From positions 682,001 through 746,000 of the forward strand of contig NZ_JBGTYM010000001.1 of the NCBI RefSeq assembly GCF_044142105.1: a stretch of 64,000 nt of DNA. Direction: 5' to 3'. Numbering within the stretch: position 1 is the stretch's first letter; each line of letters begins with the position of its first letter. Below are positions 34,042-43,984 of this stretch, in pieces. The position numbers and the translations under genes are program-made. The notes under the pieces were generated by a model. It saw nothing but the letters and a program-made list of their open reading frames with translations, made no database searches and was not told the DNA's origin. Source of the DNA: Pseudogemmobacter sp044142105. Its GTDB lineage: Bacteria > Pseudomonadota > Alphaproteobacteria > Rhodobacterales > Rhodobacteraceae.

Positions 34042-35589
34042 TTACAGGAAGGCGTCCGGCATCGAGGCCTTCTTCTTCGCGACATAGGCGTCCAGCGCCT
34101 CGCGGATGCCCTCGTCCAGAACGGGCTGCTGGTAATCGGCCAGCATCTTCTTGACCCGGACCGAGGCGAGCGCCTGGGTGTCGCGCGCGCCCTCTTCCTC
34201 CCAGGTCTCGAAAGGTTTGTAGTCCAGCACATCGCTGCGCCAGAAGGCGGTCTTGAAATTCGCCTGGGTATGGGCGCAGCCAAGGTAATGGCCGCCGGGC
34301 CCGACCTCGCGGATCGCGTCCATCGCCTGGGCGTTTTCATCCACAGACACGCCCTTGGCCAGACCATGCAGCGCGCCAAGCTGGTCGGCATCCATCACGA
34401 ATTTCTCGTAGGACGAGACCAACCCGCCTTCCAGCCATCCGCAGGCGTGCAGCATGAAATTGACACCGGCAAGAAGCGCCATGTTCAGGCTGTTGGCCGA
34501 TTCATAGGCCGCCTGGGCATCGGGCAGCTTCGAGCCGCAGAAGGCCCCGCCAGAGCGGTAGGGCAGGCCCAGACGCCGTGCCAGCTGGCCGACGCCATAG
34601 GTGATCAGCGCCGCTTCCGGCGTGCCGAAGGTGGGCGCGCCCGAATTCATGTCGATCGAGGTCACGAAGGCCCCCATGATCACCGGCGCGCCAGGGCGGA
34701 CCAGCTGGGAATAGGCGACCCCGGCCAGGCACTCGGCCAGCACCTGGGTCAAGGTGCCCGCCACCGTCACCGGGGCCATGGCGCCGCCGACGATGAAGGG
34801 CGAGACGATGGTGGCCTGATTGGCCTTGGCATAGACCTCAAGCGCGCCCATCATGATGCCATCAAAGGTCATCGGGCTGTTGATGTTGATCAGGCTGGTC
34901 ATCACCGTACGGTCGTTCAGCCCGCCGAACAGGATCTCCGACATCTCGACCGAATCCGCCGCGCGCGAGGGTTCGGTGACAGAGCCCATATAGGGCTTGT
35001 CCGACAGCGTCATATGCGCATGCAGCATGTCGAGATGGCGCTTGTTCACCGGCACATCGGTCGGCTCGCAGACCGTGCCGCCGGAATGGTGCAGCCATTT
35101 CGACATATAGCCGAGCTTCACGAAATTGCGGAAATCCTCGATCGTCGCATAGCGGCGGCCGCCTTCGGCGTCGCGCACGAAGGGCGGGCCATAGACCGGC
35201 GCCAGCACAAGGCCCTTGCCGCCCACCACGACATTGCGCTCGGGGTTGCGGGCGTGCTGGGTAAAGCTTTTCGGCGCGGTGGCGCAGAGCTTGCGGGCCA
35301 GGCCGCGCGGGATATGCACCCGCTCACCGCGCACATCGGCACCCGCCGCCCGCCACAGCGCCAGCGCGCCGGGGTTTTCCACGAAATTGACGCCGATTTC
35401 TTCCAGCACCGTCTCGGCATTGGCCTCGATCACGGCCAGCGCCTCTTCGTTCAGAACTTCGAAATTCGGGATGTTGCGCTCGATGTACCGCGCCGTCTCG
35501 AAGGAGATCGCCGTCCGCTCGGCCCGGCGTGCCGATCCGCCGCCGCGCGCCCGCCGACCGCCCTGAACCGCCATATCCACATCGCTCAT
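34042..35589 (-). CDS. MttB-family (trimethylamine/betaine) methyltransferase, non-pyrrolysine type
   Basis: 515 aa, one continuous frame without an in-frame amber codon, so it belongs to the large non-pyrrolysine branch of the MttB superfamily. Members demethylate quaternary amines such as glycine betaine and pass the methyl group to a corrinoid protein. Visible family features: EVLNEEALAVIEANAETVLEEIGV near residue 45, MLHAHMTLSDKPYMGSV near 180, GAFVTSIDMNSGAPTFGTPE near 310 and VGPGGHYLGCAHT near 425. No corrinoid-protein gene is adjacent, so the substrate is open. Confidence 0.9.
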   Translation of the reverse strand: MSDVDMAVQGGRRARGGGSARRAERTAISFETARYIERNIPNFEVLNEEALAVIEANAETVLEEIGVNFVENPGALALWRAAGADVRGERVHIPRGLARKLCATAPKSFTQHARNPERNVVVGGKGLVLAPVYGPPFVRDAEGGRRYATIEDFRNFVKLGYMSKWLHHSGGTVCEPTDVPVNKRHLDMLHAHMTLSDKPYMGSVTEPSRAADSVEMSEILFGGLNDRTVMTSLININSPMTFDGIMMGALEVYAKANQATIVSPFIVGGAMAPVTVAGTLTQVLAECLAGVAYSQLVRPGAPVIMGAFVTSIDMNSGAPTFGTPEAALITYGVGQLARRLGLPYRSGGAFCGSKLPDAQAAYESANSLNMALLAGVNFMLHACGWLEGGLVSSYEKFVMDADQLGALHGLAKGVSVDENAQAMDAIREVGPGGHYLGCAHTQANFKTAFWRSDVLDYKPFETWEEEGARDTQALASVRVKKMLADYQQPVLDEGIREALDAYVAKKKASMPDAFL

Positions 35590-35827
35590 TGCTGCCTCCC
35601 GCAGAGCCTTCTTCGTGGCCCCTTATGCCGCCAAAGCGCCGCCGCCCGCCCCCCGATTGCGTCACATGCCCGCCGAAAGCGACCTCGCCCCGGGTCGAAA
35701 ACGACGCCGCCCGGTATCCTGGCCCCAAGATCCTCTAGGGAACCGGGGGTGGAAAACCTCCGGGATCGCCCAGACGCGCGCCTTCTGGCCCTCTTGCGAT
35801 TCTCCGACCAAGAAGCTAGCGAACCGC
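35590..35827. other. 238-bp divergent spacer (methyltransferase / guaA)
   Basis: The spacer must carry promoters for both genes. I see no clear riboswitch fold and no clean sigma-70 consensus; GGAACCGGGGGTGG is a G-rich stretch about 80 bp before guaA. Confidence 0.4.
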
Positions 35828-37380
<1,553 letters not shown>

Positions 37381-37384
<4 letters not shown>

Positions 37385-37839
37385 CCATGAACACCAAACG
37401 CATCGTCCTCTCCTCGGACCACGCCGCCATCGACCTGCGTCAGGCCATTGCCGCCCATGTCGCGGCCAAGGGTTTCGAGATCGTCGATATCGGCCCGGTC
37501 ACGACCGAAAGCACCGACTATCCGAAACATGGCGAGGCCGCCGCCCGCCGCGTCGCCTCGGGCGATTGCGCGCTGGGAATCATCATCTGCGGCACGGGTC
37601 AGGGCATCATGATGGCGGCGAACAAGGTGCGCGGCATCCGCTGCGGCGTCTGTTCCGAAACATTCTCGGCCCGCATGATCCGCGCCCATAATGACGCGAA
37701 CATGCTGGCTCTGGGCGCCAGGGTGGTCGGCACGGGGCTTGCGCTTGAGATCGTCGACGCCTTCCTTGCGACCGAATTCGAGGGCGGGCGCCATGGCCGC
37801 CGCGTCGACATGATCGCCGCGCTGGAAGATCAGGCGTGA
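37381..37839 (+). CDS. rpiB: ribose-5-phosphate isomerase B
   Basis: 152 aa. Interconverts ribose-5-phosphate and ribulose-5-phosphate. SSDHAAIDLR at the N-terminus, the active-site Cys in IIICGTGQGIMM near residue 70 and IRAHNDANMLALGAR near 100 are family hallmarks. ATG 37381 overlaps guaA by 4 bases; a second ATG at 37387 is an alternative. Linking purine nucleotide and pentose phosphate steps in one operon is sensible, since ribose-5-phosphate feeds PRPP. Confidence 0.95.
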
Positions 37840-38108
37840 TCAGCCTATCGGGCCGTCTGATCTGCGCCACTGCAGACGAGGCCGATCTGGTGCGCCAGCA
37901 CTTGCCCGAGCATCTGTGGCTGACGCGGGCAGAACCGGGCTGCCTGTCCTTCTCGGTGACGAAAACCGATGACCCGCTGGTCTGGCAGGTTGCGGAAAGC
38001 TTCACGGACAAGGCGGCCTTCGAGGCGCATCAGACCCGGGCACGCGCAAGCGCCTGGCACGCCGCCACCGCGGGCATTCGCCGCGACTATCGCATCACTG
38101 GTCTTTGA
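37836..38108 (+). CDS. antibiotic biosynthesis monooxygenase-like (ABM) protein
   Basis: 90 aa, starting from a GTG that overlaps the rpiB stop by 4 bases (GTGA). The ferredoxin-like ABM fold is indicated by SGRLICATADEADLVRQHLPEH, EPGCLSFSVTKTDDP and FEAHQTRARASAWH. Members include quinol monooxygenases such as YgiN and many of unknown activity. It is the third gene of the guaA-rpiB operon by overlap, but a functional link is not evident. Confidence 0.85.
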   Translation: MISLSGRLICATADEADLVRQHLPEHLWLTRAEPGCLSFSVTKTDDPLVWQVAESFTDKAAFEAHQTRARASAWHAATAGIRRDYRITGL

Positions 38109-38211
38109 CCGCAGGCGGGCGTGGCCCAGGCGCAGCACCCGTTGGATATAAAACAGGGCCTTAGCGACAATGGCCCGGGCGCTCTGGACAATCCTGCGGC
38201 GCTGACCAGAG

Positions 38212-39135
38212 ATGGTCGCCATGCAATCCCCTGCCGCCCAGTCCGCAACCGCCGCCGCCGCGCCGCAGCTTCTGCGCGCCGGGCTGTGGATGCTCGGCTC
38301 CATCGCGTCTTTCTCGGCCATGGCGATTGCCGGGCGCATGGTCAAGGACCGTCACGACACGTTCGAGATTCTGGCCTTTCGCTCGCTTCTGGGCATCGTG
38401 ATCGTCTTGGCCGTCACCGCCGCCTTCGGCCAGTTGCACCGCATCCGGGCGCGGCGTCTTCATGCCCATGCCTTCCGCAACGCCGTGCATTTCTCCGGGC
38501 AATCGCTGTGGTTCTTCGCCCTTGCCTCGATCCCGCTGGCGCAGGTGATCGCGCTTGAGTTTTCCGCACCGCTCTGGGTCGTTCTGTTCTCGCCGCTGTT
38601 CCTCGGCGAAAGGCTGACCGTGACGCGGCTGATCGCAGCGCTGATCGGCCTGGGCGGCGTGATGGTCGTCGCGCGGCCCGATTTCGGCGATATCGAGCCG
38701 GGACTCCTTGCCGCCGCTGCCGCCGCCCTGTTCTTCGCCGCCACGACCATCATCACCAAGCGGCTGACCCGCAAAGAGGACATCGTCACCATCCTGTTCT
38801 GGCTGGTGGTGTTCCAGGCGGGATTCGGTCTTATCCTGGCGGGATGGGACGGGCAACTGACCCTGCCCGATGGCAGGACCCTGCCCTGGCTTCTGGTCAT
38901 CGGCGCCACCGGGCTTTCCGCGCATTTCTGCCTGACCTCGGCGCTTGCGCTGGCGCCTGCAAGCCAGGTCGTACCGATCGACTTCGCCCGCCTGCCGCTT
39001 CTCGCCGTGCTTGCCGCGCTGATTTTTGACGAACCGCTGACCCTGGGTCTGGCTGTCGGCGCGCTGCTGATCCTTTTCGCCAACTGGCTGTCACTGCGCG
39101 GCGCTTCGGCTGGCCGAACTGCAACATCAACGTAG
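38212..39135 (+). CDS. DMT-superfamily (EamA) transporter
   Basis: 307 aa with ten hydrophobic segments in two EamA repeats. SLLGIVIVLAV, FFALASIPLAQVIALEFSAPLWVVLFSPLFLGERLT and AHFCLTSALALAPASQVVPIDFARLPLLAVLAALIFDEPLT are typical drug/metabolite exporter signatures, the last two being the paired post-repeat helices ending in the conserved Glu/Pro. Substrate unknown. It sits 103 bp after the guaA operon and upstream of the FadL-like gene. Confidence 0.88.
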   Translation: MVAMQSPAAQSATAAAAPQLLRAGLWMLGSIASFSAMAIAGRMVKDRHDTFEILAFRSLLGIVIVLAVTAAFGQLHRIRARRLHAHAFRNAVHFSGQSLWFFALASIPLAQVIALEFSAPLWVVLFSPLFLGERLTVTRLIAALIGLGGVMVVARPDFGDIEPGLLAAAAAALFFAATTIITKRLTRKEDIVTILFWLVVFQAGFGLILAGWDGQLTLPDGRTLPWLLVIGATGLSAHFCLTSALALAPASQVVPIDFARLPLLAVLAALIFDEPLTLGLAVGALLILFANWLSLRGASAGRTATST

Positions 39136-39145
39136 GGTAACGGAA

Positions 39146-39171
39146 CCGTGACGCGGCGTCACGGATTGTAC
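39146..39171 (+). promoter_or_regulatory. perfect 19-bp palindrome and possible promoter upstream of fadL-like gene
   Basis: CCGTGACGC-G-GCGTCACGG (39146-39164) is a perfect 9-bp inverted repeat around one base. It abuts TTGTAC (39166-39171), which with TAGCCT 16 bases later could form a promoter. The placement 68 bp before the porin ATG suits an operator; it could also be the 3' hairpin of the upstream EamA gene, but no T tract follows. Confidence 0.45.
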
Positions 39172-39231
39172 AAAGGCCGACCAGTGCTAGCCTTTCTGCA
39201 GGGGAAATCCTGCACCATGGGATGAGGACAT

Positions 39232-40338
39232 ATGAGAGAGATCTATCTGACGAGCGCGTTGGTCGCCCTTTCCGCTTCCGGCGCCATGGCTGGTGGCATC
39301 GACCGCTCCGGTCAGGGCTTGGGCGCGCTGTTCGAGACCGGCCGCTATTTCGAGCTGTCCTTCGGCTCGGTCACGCCGTCGGTCGATGGCACCGACCTGT
39401 TAGGCGGCCCGACCGGAAGCGTTGGGAATGACTACTCCCAGATCGCGCTGAGCTATAAATACGACATCAACGACCGTGTGTCGTTCGCGCTGAACCTGGA
39501 TCAGCCCTTCGGCGCAGACGTTCTTTATGCGCCGACCTCACTTCTCTTGGGCGGTACCAAGGCCGAGGCCAGCGCGACCAGCCTGGCGGCGATCCTGCGC
39601 TACAAGTTCGACGGCGGCTTCTCGGTCCATGGCGGCGTCCGCGCCGACAAAGGCGACGGGTTCATCGGCCTGGGCGGTCTCGCCTATGGCCCGGTCAATG
39701 GCTACAACGTGACGCTCGACAGCGACATCGCCCCCGGATACCTGGTCGGCATCGCCTATGAAAAGCCCGAGATCGCGCTGCGCGTCGCGCTGACCTACAA
39801 TTCGGCCATCAAGCACGAATTCGACACGACCGAACGCATGGGCAATGTGCAGGTCGCGCCCACTTCTGTGACCGAAGTGGAACTGCCGCAAAGCGTCAAC
39901 CTCGACTTCCAGTCGGGCGTGGCCAAGGACACGCTCGTCTTCGGCCAGATCCGCTGGGCGGACTGGTCGGCCTTCCGCGTCGATCCGGTCTGGTTCACCG
40001 GCGCCACCGGCGGCGGCCTGATCGACCTTGAAGATACCACGACCTACACCTTGGGCGTGGGCCGCAAGTTCAACGACAACTGGGCCGGCTCGATCTCGTT
40101 CAGCTATGAAGATGGCGGTTCCGATCGCCTCGTCTCGCCCTTGGCGCCGACCAATGGCAAGATGGGCGTGACCCTTGGTGCGGTCTATACCCGCGACAAC
40201 ATGAAGCTCACCATGGGGGTGAACTACACCAAGCTTGGCGATGCCTATGCCGAGGTCGGCACGCCCGACACGGCGGTTGCCGACATGCGCGACAACACCG
40301 CCGTCGGTGTCGGCATCAAGGTCGGCTGGTCCTTCTGA
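39232..40338 (+). CDS. FadL/OmpP1-type outer membrane transport protein
   Basis: 368 aa. A signal peptide (ALVALSASGAMAGG) precedes a beta-barrel with an N-terminal GIDRSGQGLGALFETGRYFE segment, alternating aromatic beta strands and a C-terminal Phe (VGVGIKVGWSF), as required for outer membrane insertion. The family imports long-chain fatty acids or other hydrophobic compounds. The ATG at 39232 has GATGAGG upstream. Shorter than E. coli FadL (about 420 aa), within the family's range. A terminator follows. Confidence 0.9.
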   Translation: MREIYLTSALVALSASGAMAGGIDRSGQGLGALFETGRYFELSFGSVTPSVDGTDLLGGPTGSVGNDYSQIALSYKYDINDRVSFALNLDQPFGADVLYAPTSLLLGGTKAEASATSLAAILRYKFDGGFSVHGGVRADKGDGFIGLGGLAYGPVNGYNVTLDSDIAPGYLVGIAYEKPEIALRVALTYNSAIKHEFDTTERMGNVQVAPTSVTEVELPQSVNLDFQSGVAKDTLVFGQIRWADWSAFRVDPVWFTGATGGGLIDLEDTTTYTLGVGRKFNDNWAGSISFSYEDGGSDRLVSPLAPTNGKMGVTLGAVYTRDNMKLTMGVNYTKLGDAYAEVGTPDTAVADMRDNTAVGVGIKVGWSF

Positions 40339-40359
40339 TCCTGCCTGACTGTGCGATCG

Positions 40360-40391
40360 AAACCCCGTCCGGCGGGCCCGGGCGGGGTTTT
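40360..40391 (+). terminator. terminator after the FadL-like gene
   Basis: AAACCCCG (40360-40367) pairs with CGGGGTTT (40383-40390), the inner part being GC-rich, and T continues after it. A good intrinsic terminator in the gap before the P-loop gene. Confidence 0.75.
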
Positions 40392-40450
40392 CACATTGCC
40401 GCCCTGCCCGCGCGGCGCTAACAGGGGGCAGCACTCTACGGGACCAGGCG

Positions 40451-41326
40451 ATGATCTACCGCGACGGCAAGGACTATCTCGAGGCGGCGCAGAAGCGCGT
40501 TCTCCTCTTTGGCATGTCCGGCCTTGGCAAGACCTATCTGTCGAACCTCCTGCGTGAAAGCCCGGGTCCGGCGGGCGGCTGGTTCCACTACTCGGTCGAT
40601 TACCGCATCGGCACGCATTACATGGGCGAATACATCGCCGACATGTTCAAGCGCGAGGCGATGAAAGTGCCGCTCCTGCGCGAGCTTCTCTTGACGGACT
40701 CCGTCTATATCGCCTCGAACATCACCTTCGACAATCTGGCGCCGCTCTCCACCTATCTCGGTAAGCCGGGCGATCCGGCCAAGGGTGGCCTGCCCTTTGC
40801 CGAATATTGCCGCCGGCAAGAGGAGCACCGGGCCGCCGAAGTGGCTGCGACGCTGGACACGGCGCGCTTCATCAGCCGCGCGCAGGAACTGTATGGCTAT
40901 GCGAATTTCATCTGCGACAGCTCCGGCTCGATCTGCGAGGTGGTCAGCCCCGACGATCCCGCCGACCCGGTCCTGGCGCAACTGGAAGACACGCTGCTGA
41001 TGGTCTGGATCGAAGGGACCGAGGCGCATCGCGACCAGCTGATCGCGCGTTTCGACCGTGCGCCGAAGCCGATCTATTACAATCCGGCCTTCCTGGCGGG
41101 CCTCTGGGCCGAATACCTGGCCCAGACCGGCCTGCCCGAAGACCGCATCGACCCCGACGCCTTCCTGCGCTTCGGCTATGCCCGCCTGCTGGCCCATCGC
41201 CAGCCGCGCTACCGCGCCATGGCGCGGCGCGGCGTCACGGTGACGGCGGATGAAGTGGCCGGCGTCCGAATGCCTGGCGATTTCGACGCCCTGATCGCCC
41301 GCGCGCTGGACCGCCGCGCCGCTTGA
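40451..41326 (+). CDS. P-loop ATPase/kinase-like protein of unknown function
   Basis: 291 aa. An N-terminal Walker A motif GMSGLGKTYLSN near residue 23 indicates ATP or GTP binding, with a following helix and FHYSVDYRIGTHYM. Further in, LLMVWIEG near residue 185 could be a Walker B-type strand. No transmembrane segment or known accessory domain is visible. The sequence does not match a named kinase that I recognise, but it sits 55 bp upstream of metA on the same strand, so a connection to methionine metabolism is possible, not shown. Confidence 0.65.
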   Translation: MIYRDGKDYLEAAQKRVLLFGMSGLGKTYLSNLLRESPGPAGGWFHYSVDYRIGTHYMGEYIADMFKREAMKVPLLRELLLTDSVYIASNITFDNLAPLSTYLGKPGDPAKGGLPFAEYCRRQEEHRAAEVAATLDTARFISRAQELYGYANFICDSSGSICEVVSPDDPADPVLAQLEDTLLMVWIEGTEAHRDQLIARFDRAPKPIYYNPAFLAGLWAEYLAQTGLPEDRIDPDAFLRFGYARLLAHRQPRYRAMARRGVTVTADEVAGVRMPGDFDALIARALDRRAA

Positions 41327-41381
41327 TCGGCCGCAGCCGCCGCCCCAGATAGACCCCGTTCGTTCGCAATAGGCCAAAGTC

Positions 41382-42308
41382 ATGCCCATCACCCTGCCCG
41401 AAACCCTCCCCGCCTATGATGTCCTGCGGAACGAGGGCGTCATGGTGATGTCGCCCGACCGCGCCGCGCATCAGGACATCCGCCCGCTGCGCATCGGGCT
41501 GCTCAACCTGATGCCCAAGAAGATCCAGACCGAGAACCAGTTCGCCCGGCTGATCGGCGCCACGCCCTTGCAGATCGACCTGCACCTGATCCGCATGTCG
41601 GAACATCAGACCCGCAACACCGCGGCCGAACATATGGAAACCTTCTACCGCCCCTTCTCGGACGTGGCGGCCTCGGACGAGAAATTCGACGGGTTGATCA
41701 TCACCGGCGCCCCGATCGAGCATCTCGCCTTCGAGGAGGTGACCTATTGGGATGAGCTGCTCCAGGTGATGGACTGGACGCAAAGCCATGTCCATTCCAC
41801 CTTCGGCGTCTGCTGGGGCGGCATGGCGATGATCAACCATTTCCATCGCGTGCCCAAGCACATGCTCAAGGCCAAGGCCTTCGGCTGCTTCCGCCACCAG
41901 AACCTGGCCCCGACCTCGCCCTATCTGCGCGGCTTTTCGGATGATTTCGTCATCCCGGTCAGCCGCTGGACCGAGATGCGCGAGACCGAGATCGCGGCCG
42001 CGCCCGGCCTGCGCACGCTCCTGGGCAGCGACGAGGTCGGCCCCTGTCTGGTCGAGGACCCGGCGCATCGCGCGCTCTACATCTTCAACCATTTCGAGTA
42101 TGACAGCGACACGCTGAAGCAGGAATATGATCGCGACGTTGCCAATGGCACGCCGATCAACGTGCCGATGAACTATTACCCCGACGACGATCCCGCGCGC
42201 CCGCCGCTGAACCGCTGGCGCAGCCATGCCCATCTGCTCTATGGCAACTGGATCAACGAAATCTACCAGACCACGCCCTTTGACATTGGCAAGATCGGGC
42301 ACGGCTGA
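41382..42308 (+). CDS. metA: homoserine O-acetyltransferase (MetA family)
   Basis: 308 aa. First committed step of methionine synthesis. The catalytic Cys is in FGVCWGGMAM near residue 142 and the His-Glu pair in NHFEYDSD near 235. In the specificity loop, ITGAPIEHLAFEEVTYW, Glu occupies the position where E. coli MetA has Gly111; Glu there selects acetyl-CoA over succinyl-CoA. It therefore probably makes O-acetylhomoserine despite the usual 'succinyltransferase' name. The 55-bp upstream gap is too short and unlike a SAM-II riboswitch. Confidence 0.93.
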   Translation: MPITLPETLPAYDVLRNEGVMVMSPDRAAHQDIRPLRIGLLNLMPKKIQTENQFARLIGATPLQIDLHLIRMSEHQTRNTAAEHMETFYRPFSDVAASDEKFDGLIITGAPIEHLAFEEVTYWDELLQVMDWTQSHVHSTFGVCWGGMAMINHFHRVPKHMLKAKAFGCFRHQNLAPTSPYLRGFSDDFVIPVSRWTEMRETEIAAAPGLRTLLGSDEVGPCLVEDPAHRALYIFNHFEYDSDTLKQEYDRDVANGTPINVPMNYYPDDDPARPPLNRWRSHAHLLYGNWINEIYQTTPFDIGKIGHG

Positions 42309-42311
42309 CAG

Positions 42312-42356
42312 CAGGCGCCCGTTGCCTGGGCGCCTGACCGCCGCCATACTGGCGGC
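42312..42356 (+). terminator. two hairpins after metA
   Basis: CAGGCGCCC / GGGCGCCTG (9 bp, 7-base loop, 42312-42336) starts 4 bases after the metA stop; GCCGCC / GGCGGC (6 bp, 5-base loop, 42340-42356) follows at once and ends just before the ppk2 ribosome binding site. No T tract is present, so termination would be partial or regulatory. Confidence 0.45.
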
Positions 42357-42374
42357 ACATCCATGGAGGCCAAG

Positions 42375-43247
42375 ATGACCCTGCCTTTCGACAGCGCGAT
42401 CAGCCGCTACTTCAAGGAAGGCGCCCCGAAAGAGGTGCGCAAGGCCATCGAAACGGCCGACAAGGATGCGATCCTGTCCAAATCCTATCCCTATCGGGAA
42501 GAAATGAAGGGCAAGGAATACCTTGCCAAGATGGAAGAGCTGCAACTGGAACTTGCCCGGATGCAGGCCGATATCAAGGCCAGCGGCAAGCGGCTGGTCG
42601 TGCTGTTCGAGGGCCGCGATGCCGCCGGCAAGGGTGGCACCATCAAGGCCGTGACCGAGAATATGAACCCGCGCCAGGCCTTTGTCGTGGCGCTGTCAAA
42701 ACCGACCGAACGCGAGGCCGGGCAATGGTATTTCCAGCGCTATATCGACTGGCTGCCCGCCAAGGGCGAGATCGCGCTCTTCGACCGGAGCTGGTACAAC
42801 CGCGCCGTGATCGAGCATGTCTTCGGCTTCTGCACCGATGAGCAGCGCGCCAAGTTCTTCCGGCAACTGCCTGACTTCGAGGACATGATTGTCGACGAGG
42901 GCATCATCTTCCTGAAGATCTGGCTCGAGGTCGGCCGGGCCGAACAGCTCAAGCGTTTCCTCGACCGCGAAGAGGACCCGCTGAAACAGTGGAAACTGTC
43001 GCAGATCGACATCGACGGTCTGGCGAAATGGGATGACTATTGCACCGCGATCGACGAGACGATGGAGAAGACCAGCCGCAAGCGCGCGCCCTGGACGGTG
43101 ATCCTGTCGGATGACAAGAAGCGCGCCCGCATCGCGGCGATCCAGTCGATCCTGCAGGCCGTCGATTACAAGGGCCGCGACCTGGCCAAGATCGGCACGC
43201 CCGACCCCGCCATCTGCGGCGGGCCAAAGCTCAGGCAGCAGGGCTGA
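42375..43247 (+). CDS. ppk2: polyphosphate kinase 2 family protein
   Basis: 290 aa. Start at 42375 set by GGAGG 5 bases upstream; ATG 42363 is an alternative. Transfers phosphate between polyphosphate and nucleotides. Walker A GRDAAGKGG near residue 76, the DRSWYNR lid motif near 135 and RFLDREEDPLKQWKLSQID near 190 are class I PPK2 hallmarks; class I enzymes usually make NTP from NDP and polyphosphate. The stop is followed 2 bases later by the TetR-type regulator start. Confidence 0.95.
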   Translation: MTLPFDSAISRYFKEGAPKEVRKAIETADKDAILSKSYPYREEMKGKEYLAKMEELQLELARMQADIKASGKRLVVLFEGRDAAGKGGTIKAVTENMNPRQAFVVALSKPTEREAGQWYFQRYIDWLPAKGEIALFDRSWYNRAVIEHVFGFCTDEQRAKFFRQLPDFEDMIVDEGIIFLKIWLEVGRAEQLKRFLDREEDPLKQWKLSQIDIDGLAKWDDYCTAIDETMEKTSRKRAPWTVILSDDKKRARIAAIQSILQAVDYKGRDLAKIGTPDPAICGGPKLRQQG

Positions 43248-43249
43248 AG

Positions 43250-43858
43250 TTGAAGCGCGGCTACCATCACGGCAATCTGCGCCAGGCCCTGGTCGAGGCT
43301 GCCCTGTCGCTGATCTCGGAAAAGGGGCCGCAGGGCTTTACCCTTTCCGAAGCGGCCAAGGCCGCCGATGTGACCCCCGCCGCCGTCTACCGCCATTTCA
43401 CCGGGCGTGACGAGCTTCTGGCCGAAGTGGCCCGGCAGGGCTTCGACATTTTCGGCGCGCTGATGGAATATGCCTATGATCAGGGCCGCCCAACGGCGCT
43501 GGCGGCCTTCGAGGCGACGGGCCGCGCCTATCTGGCCTTCGCGCGCAAATATCCCGGCCATTATCAGGCGATGTTCGAAAGCGGCCTGTCCTTCGCCGAC
43601 CATCCCGACCTGGCGCAGGTGTCGCGCAAGGCCTCGGAAACGCTGGATGCCGCCGCTGCGGGCCTGTCGCGCCACCTGCCCCCCGACCGCCGGCCGCCCG
43701 CCGCCATGGTCTCGGCCCATGTCCGCGCCTTCTCGCATGGCGTGGTGGAACTTTACGCCCGCGGCCCCGCCCCCGGACCCTTCGCGCCCGAAGACCTGCT
43801 GGAAGCCGGGATCGGCATCTATCTGCGCGGGCTGGGGCTGCTGCCGCCTGACAGATAG
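43250..43858 (+). CDS. TetR-family transcriptional regulator
   Basis: 202 aa from a TTG start, 2 bases after ppk2. The N-terminal HTH (RGYHHGNLRQALVEAALSLI, then TLSEAAKAADVTPAAVYRHF) is typical of TetR; the C-terminal ligand domain includes YPGHYQAMFESG. Tight spacing with ppk2 suggests co-transcription, and so possible autoregulation, but no palindromic operator is obvious upstream of ppk2 apart from the two hairpins. Ligand unknown. Confidence 0.88.
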   Translation: MKRGYHHGNLRQALVEAALSLISEKGPQGFTLSEAAKAADVTPAAVYRHFTGRDELLAEVARQGFDIFGALMEYAYDQGRPTALAAFEATGRAYLAFARKYPGHYQAMFESGLSFADHPDLAQVSRKASETLDAAAAGLSRHLPPDRRPPAAMVSAHVRAFSHGVVELYARGPAPGPFAPEDLLEAGIGIYLRGLGLLPPDR

Positions 43859-43871
43859 GCGAGAGGGACCC

Positions 43872-43925
43872 TCCCGGGGCGCTGCCCCCGGACCCCCGGG
43901 ATATTTGCGAACAGAAGAACGGCGA
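43872..43925 (+). repeat. second copy of the GGATATTT-NN-GAACAGAAGAA element
   Basis: A GC-rich hairpin region (CCCGGGGCGCTGCCCCCGG) and CCCCCG are followed by GGATATTTGCGAACAGAAGAACGGCGAAGAG. The 21-base core is identical to that near 13721-13746 (minus strand) except for the two N positions. It lies 14 bp after the TetR-type gene's stop and in the same sense. Likely a dispersed 3'-end element. Confidence 0.75.
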
Positions 43926-43984
43926 AGAGCAGAGAGGGCGCGCGCCCCACTCTGCGCAGATATCTCCGCCGGCGGCCCAGCCGC

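Noticed and set aside
34042..35589. Pyrrolysine-containing trimethylamine methyltransferase.
   Set aside because: The frame is free of in-frame TAG and there are no pyl genes in the window, so the standard code explains it.
41327..41381. Possible SAM-II riboswitch in front of metA.
   Set aside because: Only 55 bases are available and they show neither the conserved SAM-II pseudoknot sequences nor a comparable stem.
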